A stretch of 64,000 nucleotides of DNA, from contig JABYQQ010000029.1 in assembly GCA_022605405.1 (NCBI GenBank), forward strand, positions 186,001 to 250,000. Reading direction: 5' to 3'. Below the pieces are notes generated by a model, which did not search any database, had not been told where the DNA came from, and saw only the letters and a list, made by a program, of their open reading frames with translations. This DNA is from Earliella scabrosa. Lineage: Eukaryota; Basidiomycota; Agaricomycetes; Polyporales; Polyporaceae. This document shows, piece by piece, positions 1 to 10,387 of this stretch (within the stretch, counting starts at the first letter, position 1; every line of letters starts with the position of its first letter). A program made the translations under genes and the position numbers.

Positions 1-2063
1 CCACGGCCCAGTCCACGGTGGGCTTGAGCGTCTCGAGCGGGGCGTTGCGTTGCGAGAGCTGGGACACCGTCAGGTCAGCAGGCGAGGACGACGGGAGAAG
101 GACATACGTTGTAGAGGAACGCGAACGTCTCCGCCGGGCCAAAGTTCTCCAGCAGGTAGTAGTATAGCCGGGCCATGCGTGCGCCTAGCGTCGTCGTATT
201 CAGCATCGTTCAGAGCCCGCAACACGCAGCTTAGACGCACCGTCCTCAGTAACGACGAGGGGCGCAACACCCCAGTGGAACGGCATCGCCCGGTTGATGA
301 TCGCCTGCACGGTGACCGCGAGGAAGTCGACGCTGCTCAGCTGCGACAAGTCCACCGCGAGCACGACGTTGAACATATTGTACTTGACCGCCGGGAACTG
401 GCCCGGATACAGCGGGCGAAGCACCTATAACGGATTCAGCTCAGGACGGTTTCGCGAACCGAAGAACTGTACATACGATTTTGAGGCTCGTGCCCCAGCG
501 CGAGTACCTGTCATCCTTCTCCAAGTCGTTCAGCCACCCTATCACACCGCCGCCCTCCGCGCGGTCGCTGGCATCGAACAGCCCGTCCAGTGCGCCGCTC
601 TCGCTCTGCGCCTTCGCAATCGACATGTGCGTCAGCAGCTCCACCGCCTGCTCCGAGCTCAGCCCGAGCGACATGAGCGAGCCCATGATGCCGCGCTCCC
701 GACGGAGCAGTCGTAGCAGCGCGAACGGGTTCATATCCCGCTCGTCGATGGCGACGCCGTTCAGCCACGCCATGCTCATCCCTCCGCGTGCGCGCTGCTG
801 GTTGCCGCCGACCTCCTCGAGAAGAGCGGACGAGACGGGCACCCGCCGGGCGAGCGCACCCGCGTAGCGCGGGAAGTTCTGCGAAAGGTGTCTGAGCGTC
901 GCAAGCTTGTCCTCCGAGTCGTAGATGAATTGGGCCGCCTGTAGGTCAATGTCTGGGCCGAACGCACGTTGGGATGCGGGGATGTGCGGAGAGACAGGGA
1001 GACGCACCGAGAAGCTCTTCTTCGGTCAATGGGAGCGTCACGTCCACGCTCTCATCTATGGGATACTGCTGCAGCAGCGTCACGATCGGATCCGACTCCT
1101 CCGTCTGCCCCTCCGTACTCTGCTCTTCCTCCGTTCCGCTAGACCCTTGTAAGCGGTCGTCAACGGCGAGGTAGTCCATCTTCTTGAGGTCGAGGGCGAC
1201 ACCGAAGCCGGAGAGGTATGTCCGCTTCGCAGGATCACGGTCTGCTGGAGGGATGGGCCGGAAGACATATGCAAGCTGCGGAGAGCTCGCACTTGCCGCG
1301 TTGTAGAGATAGGTATGGAGCTCGCGGAAGTTGCGCGAGTCAAGGGTTGCGTAGAGCACTGCGGTGCGAGAGGGCAGCTCAAGCACTTTAGCGGGATCGG
1401 GAAGGATGTGGTCGAATGGGAGAAGGGTCGGAGAGGCGGGTGATGTCCTATCTCGAACGCCGTTGTGGGAGAGCCAGGGAGGACGAACAGAGCGGGACGT
1501 ACGTGTTCTGCGCATCGGGTGCATCTAGAGCCTCCGTCTCGATCAGACGCGACAGTGTCTTGACGTCGCAGACGACCTGCCCGTACCAGTCCACCCATGA
1601 GCCGCACTCCCCTGCGTCTTCCTTTCCGGGGTGATGGTCGTTGTAGTACTGATAGAATGCCTCGAGCTTCGGGCTTGCGGAGTGTAGGGCGACGTGCATC
1701 TCCGCAGCGACGTACGCTCCAGGCTGGGCGAGATAGTCGAGGGCAAGAGCGGCAGCAAAGACATGTTTGTACGCGTGCCTTGTGCCCGAGTCGTCTGGAA
1801 GTGGGAATTCGTCCGGGTCGGTCACAGCGTGTAGCAGAGGGAAGAACGCTCCCGGCTCCTCAATAGCAACGGACTCTCTGGAGCAAGTTGAACATAAAAT
1901 TAACTTCTCAACACAGGAACCTCAACACAAGCGACACTTACAGGCTTTCAAGGAGAATCGGAGCGCTAGGCCATGATGATCTAAGCTCGACGTTTACAGG
2001 AGGCTTTGCAGCCGCTGAGCATAACAGAGGCCATGCGAGGAGAGGGAGGAGCGTCCCAAGCAT
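1..2063 (-). CDS. UGGT: UDP-glucose:glycoprotein glucosyltransferase, N-terminal part (runs off left edge)
   Basis: ER-lumen folding sensor that re-glucosylates misfolded N-glycoproteins. Seven exons read on the minus strand: 1942-2063, 1503-1877, 1008-1447, 477-952, 241-424, 108-184 and 1-58; the introns are 49-64 bp with GT-AG ends and matching phases. The protein opens with a signal peptide (MLGTLLPLLAWPLLCSAAA). Family-typical stretches of the thioredoxin-like region follow: ESVAIEEPGAFFPLL, AWLNGVAID, GIMGSLMSLGLSSEQAVELL and RPLYPGQFPAVKYNMFNVV. About 577 residues are present of roughly 1,500 expected; the C-terminal GT24 catalytic domain lies outside the window. The ATG at 2063 was chosen because it begins the signal peptide; longer in-frame starts upstream lack one. 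Divergent from the glycosyltransferase at 2615. Family assignment is secure; exact junctions are inferred. Confidence 0.93.
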
Positions 2064-2614
2064 GGACACGCAGGTCGTAAAATCCTGAGTCCTCGAAATG
2101 CGAGAAACACAACGCCGAACGAGAGGAGGGGAAGAGAGAGTTGAATTCAACGAGTACGTGTGCGATGCCTGACAGACCCAGTGGCAGACGGCGTTAGGCG
2201 CCCATTCTGCCACGTCCCCAGTCGCGATCACGTGGCGGGCGCGGGTGTAAGTAAATCAACCACGCGACGCGTCGTGCACATACCTCAAAACACTGAATGC
2301 GAACCAATCGTTGACCCTCTATGTTCCACAACGAGGCAGGTTAGTGTGGACACCCAGCTGACATAATGCATACTGACCGTGACACGCACGGTGCGCAGCG
2401 GAAGGCAGCGGAACTACTTGCGGCAGTGCCATTATGATTCTATCCCAGCCCTCGATGAACCTTATTCGACGCCATGGGACCCACGCATGCTGTAGAAGAT
2501 TTGCGTGCTGTCTACATATCTATGCTTCCGCCATGCTCAATATTTACCCCGTATCCCAAGATTATTCATTCCCGCGCCAGGTGAGATCCACCGTCTCTCC
2601 TGCCCAGGACCGAG
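2064..2614. other. Intergenic, divergent promoter region
   Basis: 551 bp between the UGGT start (-) and the first UDP-glycosyltransferase (+). No supported gene, RNA or repeat seen; it must hold both promoters. Confidence 0.6.
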
Positions 2615-4338
2615 ATGAGGAACGCAGCCAGAATTTTGTTCATGACCAGGTCAGCGTGCCTCTGATGCTTGCCGCACGCAGACTTTGAATACTCACTCGC
2701 TGATGCGCACTGTTCAGTCCAGAACACGGTCAGGCGAACGTGCAGCTTGCCGTTATCGCCTCGCTCAAGAAGCGCCACGGCGACCAGGTAGACATATACA
2801 TGTCGTCCTATGAGTCGTTTCGTTCTCGCGTACCAGCCGGTGTAATATTCAAGCCTGTCAATGGTCGTGGGCTGAATGAATATTACCAAGGTACGAGCCT
2901 CGACTCGGAGACTCCGCCCTGAATGCCCACTAACGACAGCGTTCGCGGCCAGGGGCATGGCAGCACGTCAACACAGCGCCGGGCTTCGTCAGCGCTATCC
3001 GTGCCATCCTCAAGATAATGATGATTCTGCACCCCGAGGGGCCGACCGAATACGTTGCAACCGTGCTGTCCATTGAGCAGGTCATCAGCGAAGTGGCGCC
3101 AACGCTCGTAGCCGTCGACAACTTCTTCGTGGCGGCTCGTGATGCTCTCAGTGCTAAGAAACAACCCCATGTCCTACTCAGCCCCAACACCCTCAAGGAC
3201 CTCGCCGGAGCCGATCAGGGTGCAGGCGTGTTCTTGTGGCCCGTGTAAGACGTCCATGTGCGCGTTGCAAGCCCAAGATTTTAACCTCTAAAATGCTTGA
3301 CAGGCAGATGAGTGGCTATCCTTTTCCCCTGCCGTGGTACCTCCTCCTTCCCAACGCATTGATCTTGCTGTTGGCCCCCATATACATCTTCTTCTTCGAC
3401 CTCTTCCGCCCGCGCGAGTCGCCCGTGCTCTGCGTGTCCACTCCGGGGACCGACTATCCCGCCGTCATCCCGCCCGACGTTATTTGCTGCGGACCCATCC
3501 TCCAGGAATTCGCTCCGCTGGAGGACGTCGACCCGGAGCTCCACGCATGGCTCTCTCAGCGGCCTACCGTCCTTATCGTGCTCGGCTCCCACGTCCGCCT
3601 GAGCGAAGAGGCCGCCGGACACATTTACCGTTCATTACAACATCTTCTAGAGGCACGGAAGGACGTGCAGGTGCTCTGGAAGCTCCAGAAGCAGGACAAC
3701 TACGAGCTGCGTGGCCTCGCGTCGTACGGCGACCGGATCGTGCTCGTCGATTGGCTGAGACGGGACCCGATAGCTATCTTGAGGACCGGCTACGTCGTCT
3801 GCTTCGTCCACCACGGTGGGAGCAACTCCTACCACGAGGCGCTGGCGTGAGTGTCTGTTCGCACTCCATTCCTCGCGCAGCGCGCTTTGGTGCCCGACTG
3901 ACCCGGCCCAGCACCGGTACTCCGCAGGTCATCCTCTCGCCGTGGTTCGACTGCCATGACTTCGCGAACAGGGCGGAGTGGCTCGGGATCGGGAAGTGGG
4001 GCAACAGGAAGCATGCGTACGTCGTTCTAGCCCGCCGTACCGTTGTGTTGTGTTCTCGATGCTGATGCGTGACGACATTGCGTCCTTCCAGTCCCGGACA
4101 CCACGAGCGTGAGCTCACGCCCGGCGAGACTCCTGATGCGAGAGATGCGACACGGATTCGAGAGCGCGCGCGCGAGGTGGGCGAGGTCGCTGTCGGCCGG
4201 CGGGACGCCGTCTTCAACAGGGCGACGGGCCAGGTCCAGGTCCAGCCGGGCGTCCTGCGCGAGGCCCGCGAGGGAAGAGACGTCGCTGCAGCGTGGATCT
4301 GGGACAAGGCGCAGGAGCTCATTAGGAAGGACCTATAA
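2615..4338 (+). CDS. GT1 UDP-glycosyltransferase, tandem copy 1 (with in-frame losses)
   Basis: Exons 2615-2649, 2718-2890, 2953-3244, 3304-3846, 3912-4016 and 4092-4338 give 464 residues. It is a close paralogue of the gene at 5283, with identical exon order and phases. The N-terminal acceptor half (PEHGQANVQLAVIASLKK) is joined by a hydrophobic membrane-like stretch (PLPWYLLLPNALILLLAPIY) to the nucleotide-sugar-binding half, which ends in the GT1 donor motif VHHGGSNSYHEAL. Compared with copy 2 it lacks 20 residues just after the hydrophobic stretch and 6 residues (ALLAVV) near the C-terminus. Both losses keep frame, so the copy may be active, altered or beginning to decay. Acceptor substrate cannot be told from sequence. 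Start chosen to match copy 2. Confidence 0.85.
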
Positions 4339-4540
4339 GCCCCATGATTCGGCATATTGAGCACGCGGCGTTGGCTTCCGGTCAGTGCAAGGTCATCGAT
4401 TCGACGTCGACTCATGCGCGCACTGGGAGTAGGCTACTTGTCGGTACTATATGGAGCGCTAGGCGGGGCGTTCGGCCCGCAATGTTGGCGTCTAAGCCCT
4501 GGCTATCTCTCCGTGTTGCTCTCAACCACAATACCGGCCG

Positions 4541-4598
4541 TCGTCGTATGTCGTCGTCGTATGTCGTCGTCGTATGTCGTCGTCGTATGTCGTCGTCG
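4541..4598. repeat. 13-bp tandem repeat (tcgtcgtcgtatg)
   Basis: Three perfect units at 4551-4563, 4564-4576 and 4577-4589, a 9-base partial unit to 4598, and a partial unit before 4551. The unit is not a multiple of three, arguing against a coding repeat. Confidence 0.9.
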
Positions 4599-5151
4599 CC
4601 ATTCGCCCTCGTCGCGCATGTTGCTCCCTCCGCCCCCGCCGCGCCCTAGCAGACGCTTGTTCAGCCGCGGATTTCGGATCTAAACGGTTCTCCCCCCGCT
4701 ACATGTTCCAGTCGACTGCGCCAACCTTATGCAGCACTGTGTACCCGTCCGACCTCCACGCTCGAAGGCTCAAGCGGCTTCGGCTTTGGAAATCATCTTT
4801 TGCACTTGCGTAGCGGCTATGTGAGGTACATCGCTTAGCTTGCGCGCCTTCGATGTGCCGTTGACTCTCCCCATAGTGCGCTATCGGCTACAGTCTGTCC
4901 GCAGAATGAGCCTGCTCGGAGGTACTTCAAGATCCTTGTCCCTCTGAGTCGGATTTGGAACCAAGACCATCGTGGGCGCACCGGCCGACCCTCGACGAAT
5001 CTCATTCAAACGAACCACTTCCCAGGCGGTAGGAGCGCTCCGTGCAACTCCATCCGATTCCCAGGACTGAAGCGAGACGCTGGCTCCGAGGAGGCGTTTG
5101 AGCTACTCACTGTGACTAGGGCGACATCAAGCTTGTACCGGGCCGCTGCCA

Positions 5152-5157
5152 TATAAG
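5152..5157 (+). promoter_or_regulatory. Candidate TATA box of glycosyltransferase copy 2
   Basis: TATAAG lies 126 bp before the ATG at 5283, a distance allowing a short 5' leader. Position-only evidence. Confidence 0.35.
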
Positions 5158-5282
5158 TAGCTTACCTACTGGCCCGGTTCATCATCTCCGTGCCTGCAGG
5201 TGTTCGACACAAGCTCTTGCTTCCTGCGCCGGTGCGTTCACTTGAAGAGTCACCACCCTTCAAGTTCGTTACCCAGACCAAG

Positions 5283-7031
5283 ATGGGCAAGCCCAAGATT
5301 CTCTTCATGACCGCGTCAGTCCTCTGCCGCACTCTCACGTTCTCATTCGCAGTTGCGCTCATCTCCGAATCAGTCCAGAACACGGTCAGGCCAACGTGCA
5401 GCTGGCCGTCATCGCCTCGCTGAAGAAGCAACATGGCAACGAGGTGGACATCTACATATCGTCATACGAGTCATTTCGTCCTCGCGTACCAGCCGGTGTC
5501 ACATTCAAGCCTATAGTTGGCCGTGGGCTGAAGGAATTCTACGGAGGTACGAGTCTCAACCATGGAAGTGAACTTCGGATTGACATCATTACCAGGGGCA
5601 TGGGAGCGCATCCACACAGCACCCGGCTTTGTGAGCACCCTCCGCGCCATCCGCAAAATGACGACGGTCGGGCACCCCGAGTCACCAGCCGAATATATCG
5701 CGACGCTCAAATCCACCGAGGAGCTAATCGACGAAATCAAGCCAACGCTCGTACTCATCGACAACTTCCTTGAAGCGGCTCGCGAGGCTCTCCAAACCAA
5801 GAAACAGGCCTATGTCCTACTCAGCCCCAACACACTCAAGGACCTCGCCGCAGGCGAGCAGGGTGCCGGCGTGTTTTTGTGGCCCGTGTAAGACGTTCAA
5901 GTGCGCGTTCCAAGTCCAACCATTGTACTGACCGCCCAATATAGAGCCATGAGTGGCTATCCCTTCCCTCTGCCATGGTACCTCCTCGTCCCAAACGCAT
6001 TGATATTGCTCCTAATCCCCATATACATCCTCTTCTTCGACCAACGCTACAAAGCACTGCGGAAAGCCCGTGCTTCTGCGGGGTACACCGGGCTTTCGCC
6101 TTGGTTCTGCCCGCGCGACTCTCCCGTGCTCTGCGTGTCCACTCCGGGGACCGACTATCCCGCCATCATCCCGCCCGACGTTATTTGCTGCGGACCCATC
6201 CTCCAGGAATTCGCTCCGCTGGAGGAAGTCGACCCGGAGCTCCACGCATGGCTCACTCAGCGGCCCACCGTCCTTATCGTGCTCGGCTCCCACGTCCGCC
6301 TGAGCGAAGAAGCCGCCGGGCACATCTACCGTTCATGTCAGCGTCTTCTAGAGGCGCGGAAGGACGTGCAGGTGCTGTGGAAGCTCCAGAAGCAGGATGA
6401 GTACGAGCTGCCCGGCCTCGCGTCGTATGGCGACCGAATCATCATCGTCGATTGGCTGAAGCCGGACCCGATAGCCATCCTGAGGACGGGTAGTGTCGTC
6501 TGCATCATCCACCACGGCGGGAGCAACTCGTACCACGAAGCGCTCGCGTGAGTGTCGATCCTCCGTTCCTCGCGCTTCGGTGTTCGACTGACGCAGCCCA
6601 GAACCGGCACTCCGCAGGTCATCCTCTCGCCGTGGTTCGACTGCCATGACTTCGCGGCCAGAGCAGAGTGGCTCGGGATTGGGAAATGGGGGAACCGGAA
6701 GCACGCGTACGTGGTCACCCCCTTCCATCCGGCTGTGTTCCCGATGCTGATGCGTGACGACTCTAGTCCAGGGCACCACGAGCGTGAGCTGACGCCTGCT
6801 CTGCTCGCCGTTGTCGGTGAGACCCCTGATGCGCGAGAGGCGACCTGCATTCGCGAGCGCGCGCGCGATGTCAGCGACGTCGCGGTCTTTCGGCGGGACG
6901 CTGTGTTCAACAAAGCGACAGGCCAGGTCGAGGTCCAGCCGGGCATCCTGCGCGACGCCCGCGAGGGCAGAGACGTCGCTGCGGCGTGGATCTGGGAGAA
7001 GGCGCAGGAGCTCATCAAGAAGGATCTGTAG
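5283..7031 (+). CDS. GT1 UDP-glycosyltransferase, tandem copy 2 (full length)
   Basis: Exons 5283-5314, 5374-5546, 5596-5887, 5945-6547, 6602-6706 and 6767-7031 give 489 residues. The first exon is only 32 nt (MGKPKILFMTA), followed by PEHGQANVQLAVIASLKK. A strongly hydrophobic segment (about residues 172-197, PLPWYLLVPNALILLLIPIY) sits between the two Rossmann halves, so membrane association is likely. The GT1 donor-site motif IIHHGGSNSYHEAL is at about residues 352-365, followed by WLGIGKWGNRKHA and ERELTPALLAVVGE. It should transfer a sugar from a UDP-sugar to a small hydrophobic acceptor; the acceptor is unknown. Arose by tandem duplication with the gene at 2615; this copy keeps the segments the other has lost. 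Confidence 0.9.
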
Positions 7032-7265
7032 GTCTCAAGCTAGCTCACTCCCCGCATCTATCTTCTTGAGTTTTGGTTCCGAATCCTATCCGACGGGCCT
7101 CCGCGCTAGAAGTAGACACATCTGCGAGCGACCACTCCGCTCTCGAGTAATTTCCATCTCTACGGACACGATCGAAGGAACAACATGTACAGAAAAGTGT
7201 CACGGAGAATCCAGCAGCAACATTTAGAAGAGTTAATAGCGACGTGCCACGACATACAGGCGCCG

Positions 7266-8928
7266 TCACTGACCATACACCACCGGAATCTCCCACCACG
7301 CGGAGTCAAAGGTCGCAGGCCACAGGTCATAGTCCTCAGTCTTCATACATAGTCCGAACGAATCGACGGTGCTCTCCTCGACGTGATCCACAAACACGCA
7401 CTTGTCCACATGCTCGCGAGCGTCGGAAATGGGGAAGACCGCGAGAAGGGATGGGTCTTGCAAGACGCGGAGGAACAGATGAACACGCTCCGTCCCAGGA
7501 CGTGTCCGCGACGCGAGCACATTGCTGAGGAGCGTACCAATCCTCTCATCAATGGTGTCCAGGTACAGACAAAGCGTTCGAAGCCCTGCGTATGGAATAG
7601 GGCCCTCTGGAAGCGCACGGAAGGGCTCAAGAGTCTGGAGAAGGGGTTCGTAGCATTCCACCTTGTCCTCAAGAAACCCGCGTCGTATAGCCATTGAGAA
7701 TGTCTTGAGACGCGGTGGCGAGGAGAGTGCGGACATGAGGGGTAGGATGTCTCGTGACAGGCGGTCGCATTCTCCGGTGATGTTCCATCCGATATGCTCG
7801 ACGTGGCGGAAGAGAGGATAGGCGGCGAGGGCGGACCAGAAGTAGGGGTGACCTTTATGGACCGCATTGTGGAGGTTCAATCGGATTGTCGGTTCGCGCT
7901 TGCGTGACTGGGTGTAGAGTTCGACGATTATGAGGAGAAGATCGCTGTCTGGGCTGCATGTATCGATGTGGAAGGATATCCTGGTGACGGGGGATCGGTC
8001 CGGGAGGGCATGTAGGATGGATTCTAGGTCGGCCATCAGTGACTGCGTCCACTCCACAAACCCGACCTCGATGCATAGGGAGCTGGAGGGAGAGACAGAG
8101 GAGAACAATGTTGCCATCGCAGACAAATCCGGATCGTCCGAGCCGTAGAACGAGAAACTGCGCAGCCAGTGGAGAGGAATTCTAGGCGGGGAAGTTGTAG
8201 TCTCGCCCGATGATATGAGACGCATGTCACGCAAGTGTAGGTCTTCAAGGTGGGGGGGGTGTTGGAGAGAACGGTCAGGAGCGATCTTGTCACAACTTCT
8301 GGATAACCTTCAGAGGCGACTCCGCATAAGACGAGTCGAGAGAGGGCGGGAAGGTGTAGAAGTGGGGGTATTGATCCGGTGTCGAGGAAGAGTGAGCGTA
8401 GACGGCTCCCGATGGTGCTCAGGAAATGGGACGACAGCAGTCGATCGCTGTCGTCCTCAGAAAGTCGGGCGACGCAGCAATGCTCGAGCATAGGCAGCGC
8501 ATCGGCGTCCAACCCACACAACCATGACAGTAGTCTTTCGTTGTCCTCGTCATTGAACCGACCGGTGATATGCAGCTGACTGATCCTGCGACCCTCCGCA
8601 AGCATGAAAGCTTCGGTCTTATCGCCGAAGACCCTATCCACGTAGACTTGTAGTGGCACACTCCGCGATCGGGACACAAGTGACGGCTTGTACAACCCTC
8701 TCTTGGTGTCCACCCAGTAAATCGACCATAGGGTCTCACTGGCGAGCGCGACCGCGCGCCAGTGATGGCACACAAGGAGGACGGGCTGAAGTTGGGCGAC
8801 CAGGGGGAGCGTGAACGGCCAATAGTTCCGTCCGATAGAGGCTCCACGGATGGGCAGTCTAAGGGGGATCCACGAGAAGATCTCGACTAACAGCTCCGAT
8901 GGAATGCGGTTAATGGGAGATATGGTGT
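7266..8928 (-). pseudogene. F-box protein gene 1 (divergent member), apparent frameshift
   Basis: Reading on the minus strand from about 8928 gives an F-box: PINRIPSELLVEIFSWIPLR, then a conserved VCHHWRAVALASETLWSIYW. The frame continues to LLTVLSNTP, where a run of eight G on the plus strand (8252-8259) must change length by one base to continue as HLEDLHLRDMRLISSG and on to the stop at 7266. After that correction it would be about 550 residues: F-box plus a leucine-rich C-terminal half. The 5' exon(s) before 8928 could not be found. It is more distant from the other five F-box genes here and lacks their GADWPTW tail (ends DSAWWEIPVVYGQ). It is either a pseudogene or one homopolymer sequencing error. 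Confidence 0.7.
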
Positions 8929-9558
8929 CTGCAAACCCGCGCCATGACCCATTCGGATCCTGTCCAGATGTGTTGAGTATATGCTATTGACAACCGTACT
9001 AGCATCATGCCATAGTCCGGGATGTGCTCTCACCGTCGTTGCTGGAGAGCTTGAATCGAACCAATCCTCCAGCTGTTCTTACGAATTGAGTACCAAACAG
9101 ATGAGTCAATTTCTTGGGCTTCAGACTCGCACTACTTACTTAGTACTACAGTACTGCCTGGGTAGAGAGGAAGTTTTTAGCGCGCGCTCGGCATATCTAA
9201 AGGGACATAACTCGCGGTTCGGGTGACCTTCTGTTCAAATTAGGTTCGGAACAAACCCCTCGCACGTGAACGTGAGCGCCGCGCGGAGGGTCTTGGTACG
9301 AGACTACTGTTCAAATGCAGTGTGAGTGATATTGATCACAGAGCTATCGGACTTGATGGTGTTCTTGCAAGTTACGCTTGTGCTCCGCTCAAACGTACAA
9401 CTGTCATTTCGAACTCCGAGCGGACTCCGACGGACCGGAGTCATTGATAGCGGAGATTCAAGCGTCGACACTTCAGCAAACCCATCCATCGTCTTTCCAG
9501 GTATACGATACGTGATCCTCGTGTCGCAGCGCACTCATTCCGGACTTATCCGATCTCT
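8929..9558. other. Intergenic
   Basis: About 630 bp. It should contain the missing 5' end of F-box gene 1 near 8929-9100, which I could not place. Short open frames at 9304-9598 on both strands have no recognisable similarity. TACTTA-type motifs occur at 9133-9145. Confidence 0.5.
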
Positions 9559-10260
9559 ATGTGGTTGTTTGACTATTGTAGAATTCATCGCGGAATGACG
9601 GACCATTTGTATCGAAATGCGACATACCACGGTCCACTACCATCCGTCCCGGCTCAGAGTCAGCCTGTCAACAACATTTCGGTCCTCCAGTCGACCAGCG
9701 GCATCACCAGCCTCGTCTCCGTACCCATCAGTACCATTGCCGCTTGAATCGCCCGGACTTCGAAACTACCAGAAGAGAATGAGTGGGACAACGATAACAT
9801 CGATGATGAGCCTTACCTGGGAAATGACAATGGCCCGTCCCCCGACGATGAGAGTTCATCGAACAACTGAGGGATACGCTGGCCTGACCCCGACCACAGC
9901 AACTTTGGTTACACTCACGGATGCATCTCCGTCTCCACTGGCACCGAAGTACCCTCGGCCACGGCCCTCCCAAACTCTCAGTGGCGTGTCGAGGATGCCG
10001 CCGAGATGACATTCACCCTCGTCTCCCCGACTCAGCTCGTTCCTGCTTCTACCTCCGTCTCCCTCGCCAGTACGACAGCCACAATACCACAGCCAACATC
10101 GGTGACCGCACCTCTTGGGCCCGGCCACAGTAACAATGATGACACTAATGAAGAGGAGGGAGACGGCAGCGACGAGGACGATGATGATGACGACTGTTGG
10201 GATGGGGATGATGGGGACGACGACAATGGCCAGGACTGTGTGGACGGTTCAGTGTACTGA
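9559..10260 (+). pseudogene. Degenerate acidic open frame (possible pseudogene)
   Basis: One plus-strand frame reads protein-like sequence for about 700 bp but crosses two stops, at about 9745 and 9871. Segments include SVPISTIAA, a D/N-rich stretch (EENEWDNDNIDDEPYLGNDN), an S/T/P stretch (TFTLVSPTQLVPASTSVSLA) and an acidic C-terminus (EEEGDGSDEDDDDDD) ending at 10260. No usable GT-AG pair removes the stops. No family recognised. The opposite strand over 10130-10250 reads as a run of V/I/L, as any D/E-rich DNA does in antisense, so it is not independent evidence. May be a decayed gene or low-complexity DNA. Confidence 0.3.
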
Positions 10261-10387
10261 AGGCTCGAAGCACATTGCCAGTGTATTATACCCCACATTG
10301 TATCTATCACCAGCCGCCAAATACACGATCAATATGACCGACCGTCTGTCTCGATAGTACCCAAACAGACTCCTTGGGGTAATGCGT

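Larger units (their letters stand above)
4339..5282. other. Intergenic between the tandem glycosyltransferases
   Basis: About 940 bp with no supported gene. It holds the 13-bp tandem repeat at 4551-4598 and a TATA-like box at 5152. Short open frames here show no family similarity. Confidence 0.6.

Noticed and set aside
10130..10250. Minus-strand run of V/I/L that looks like transmembrane helices
   Set aside because: It is the antisense of a D/E-rich codon run and is bounded by stops; no protein-like flanks.
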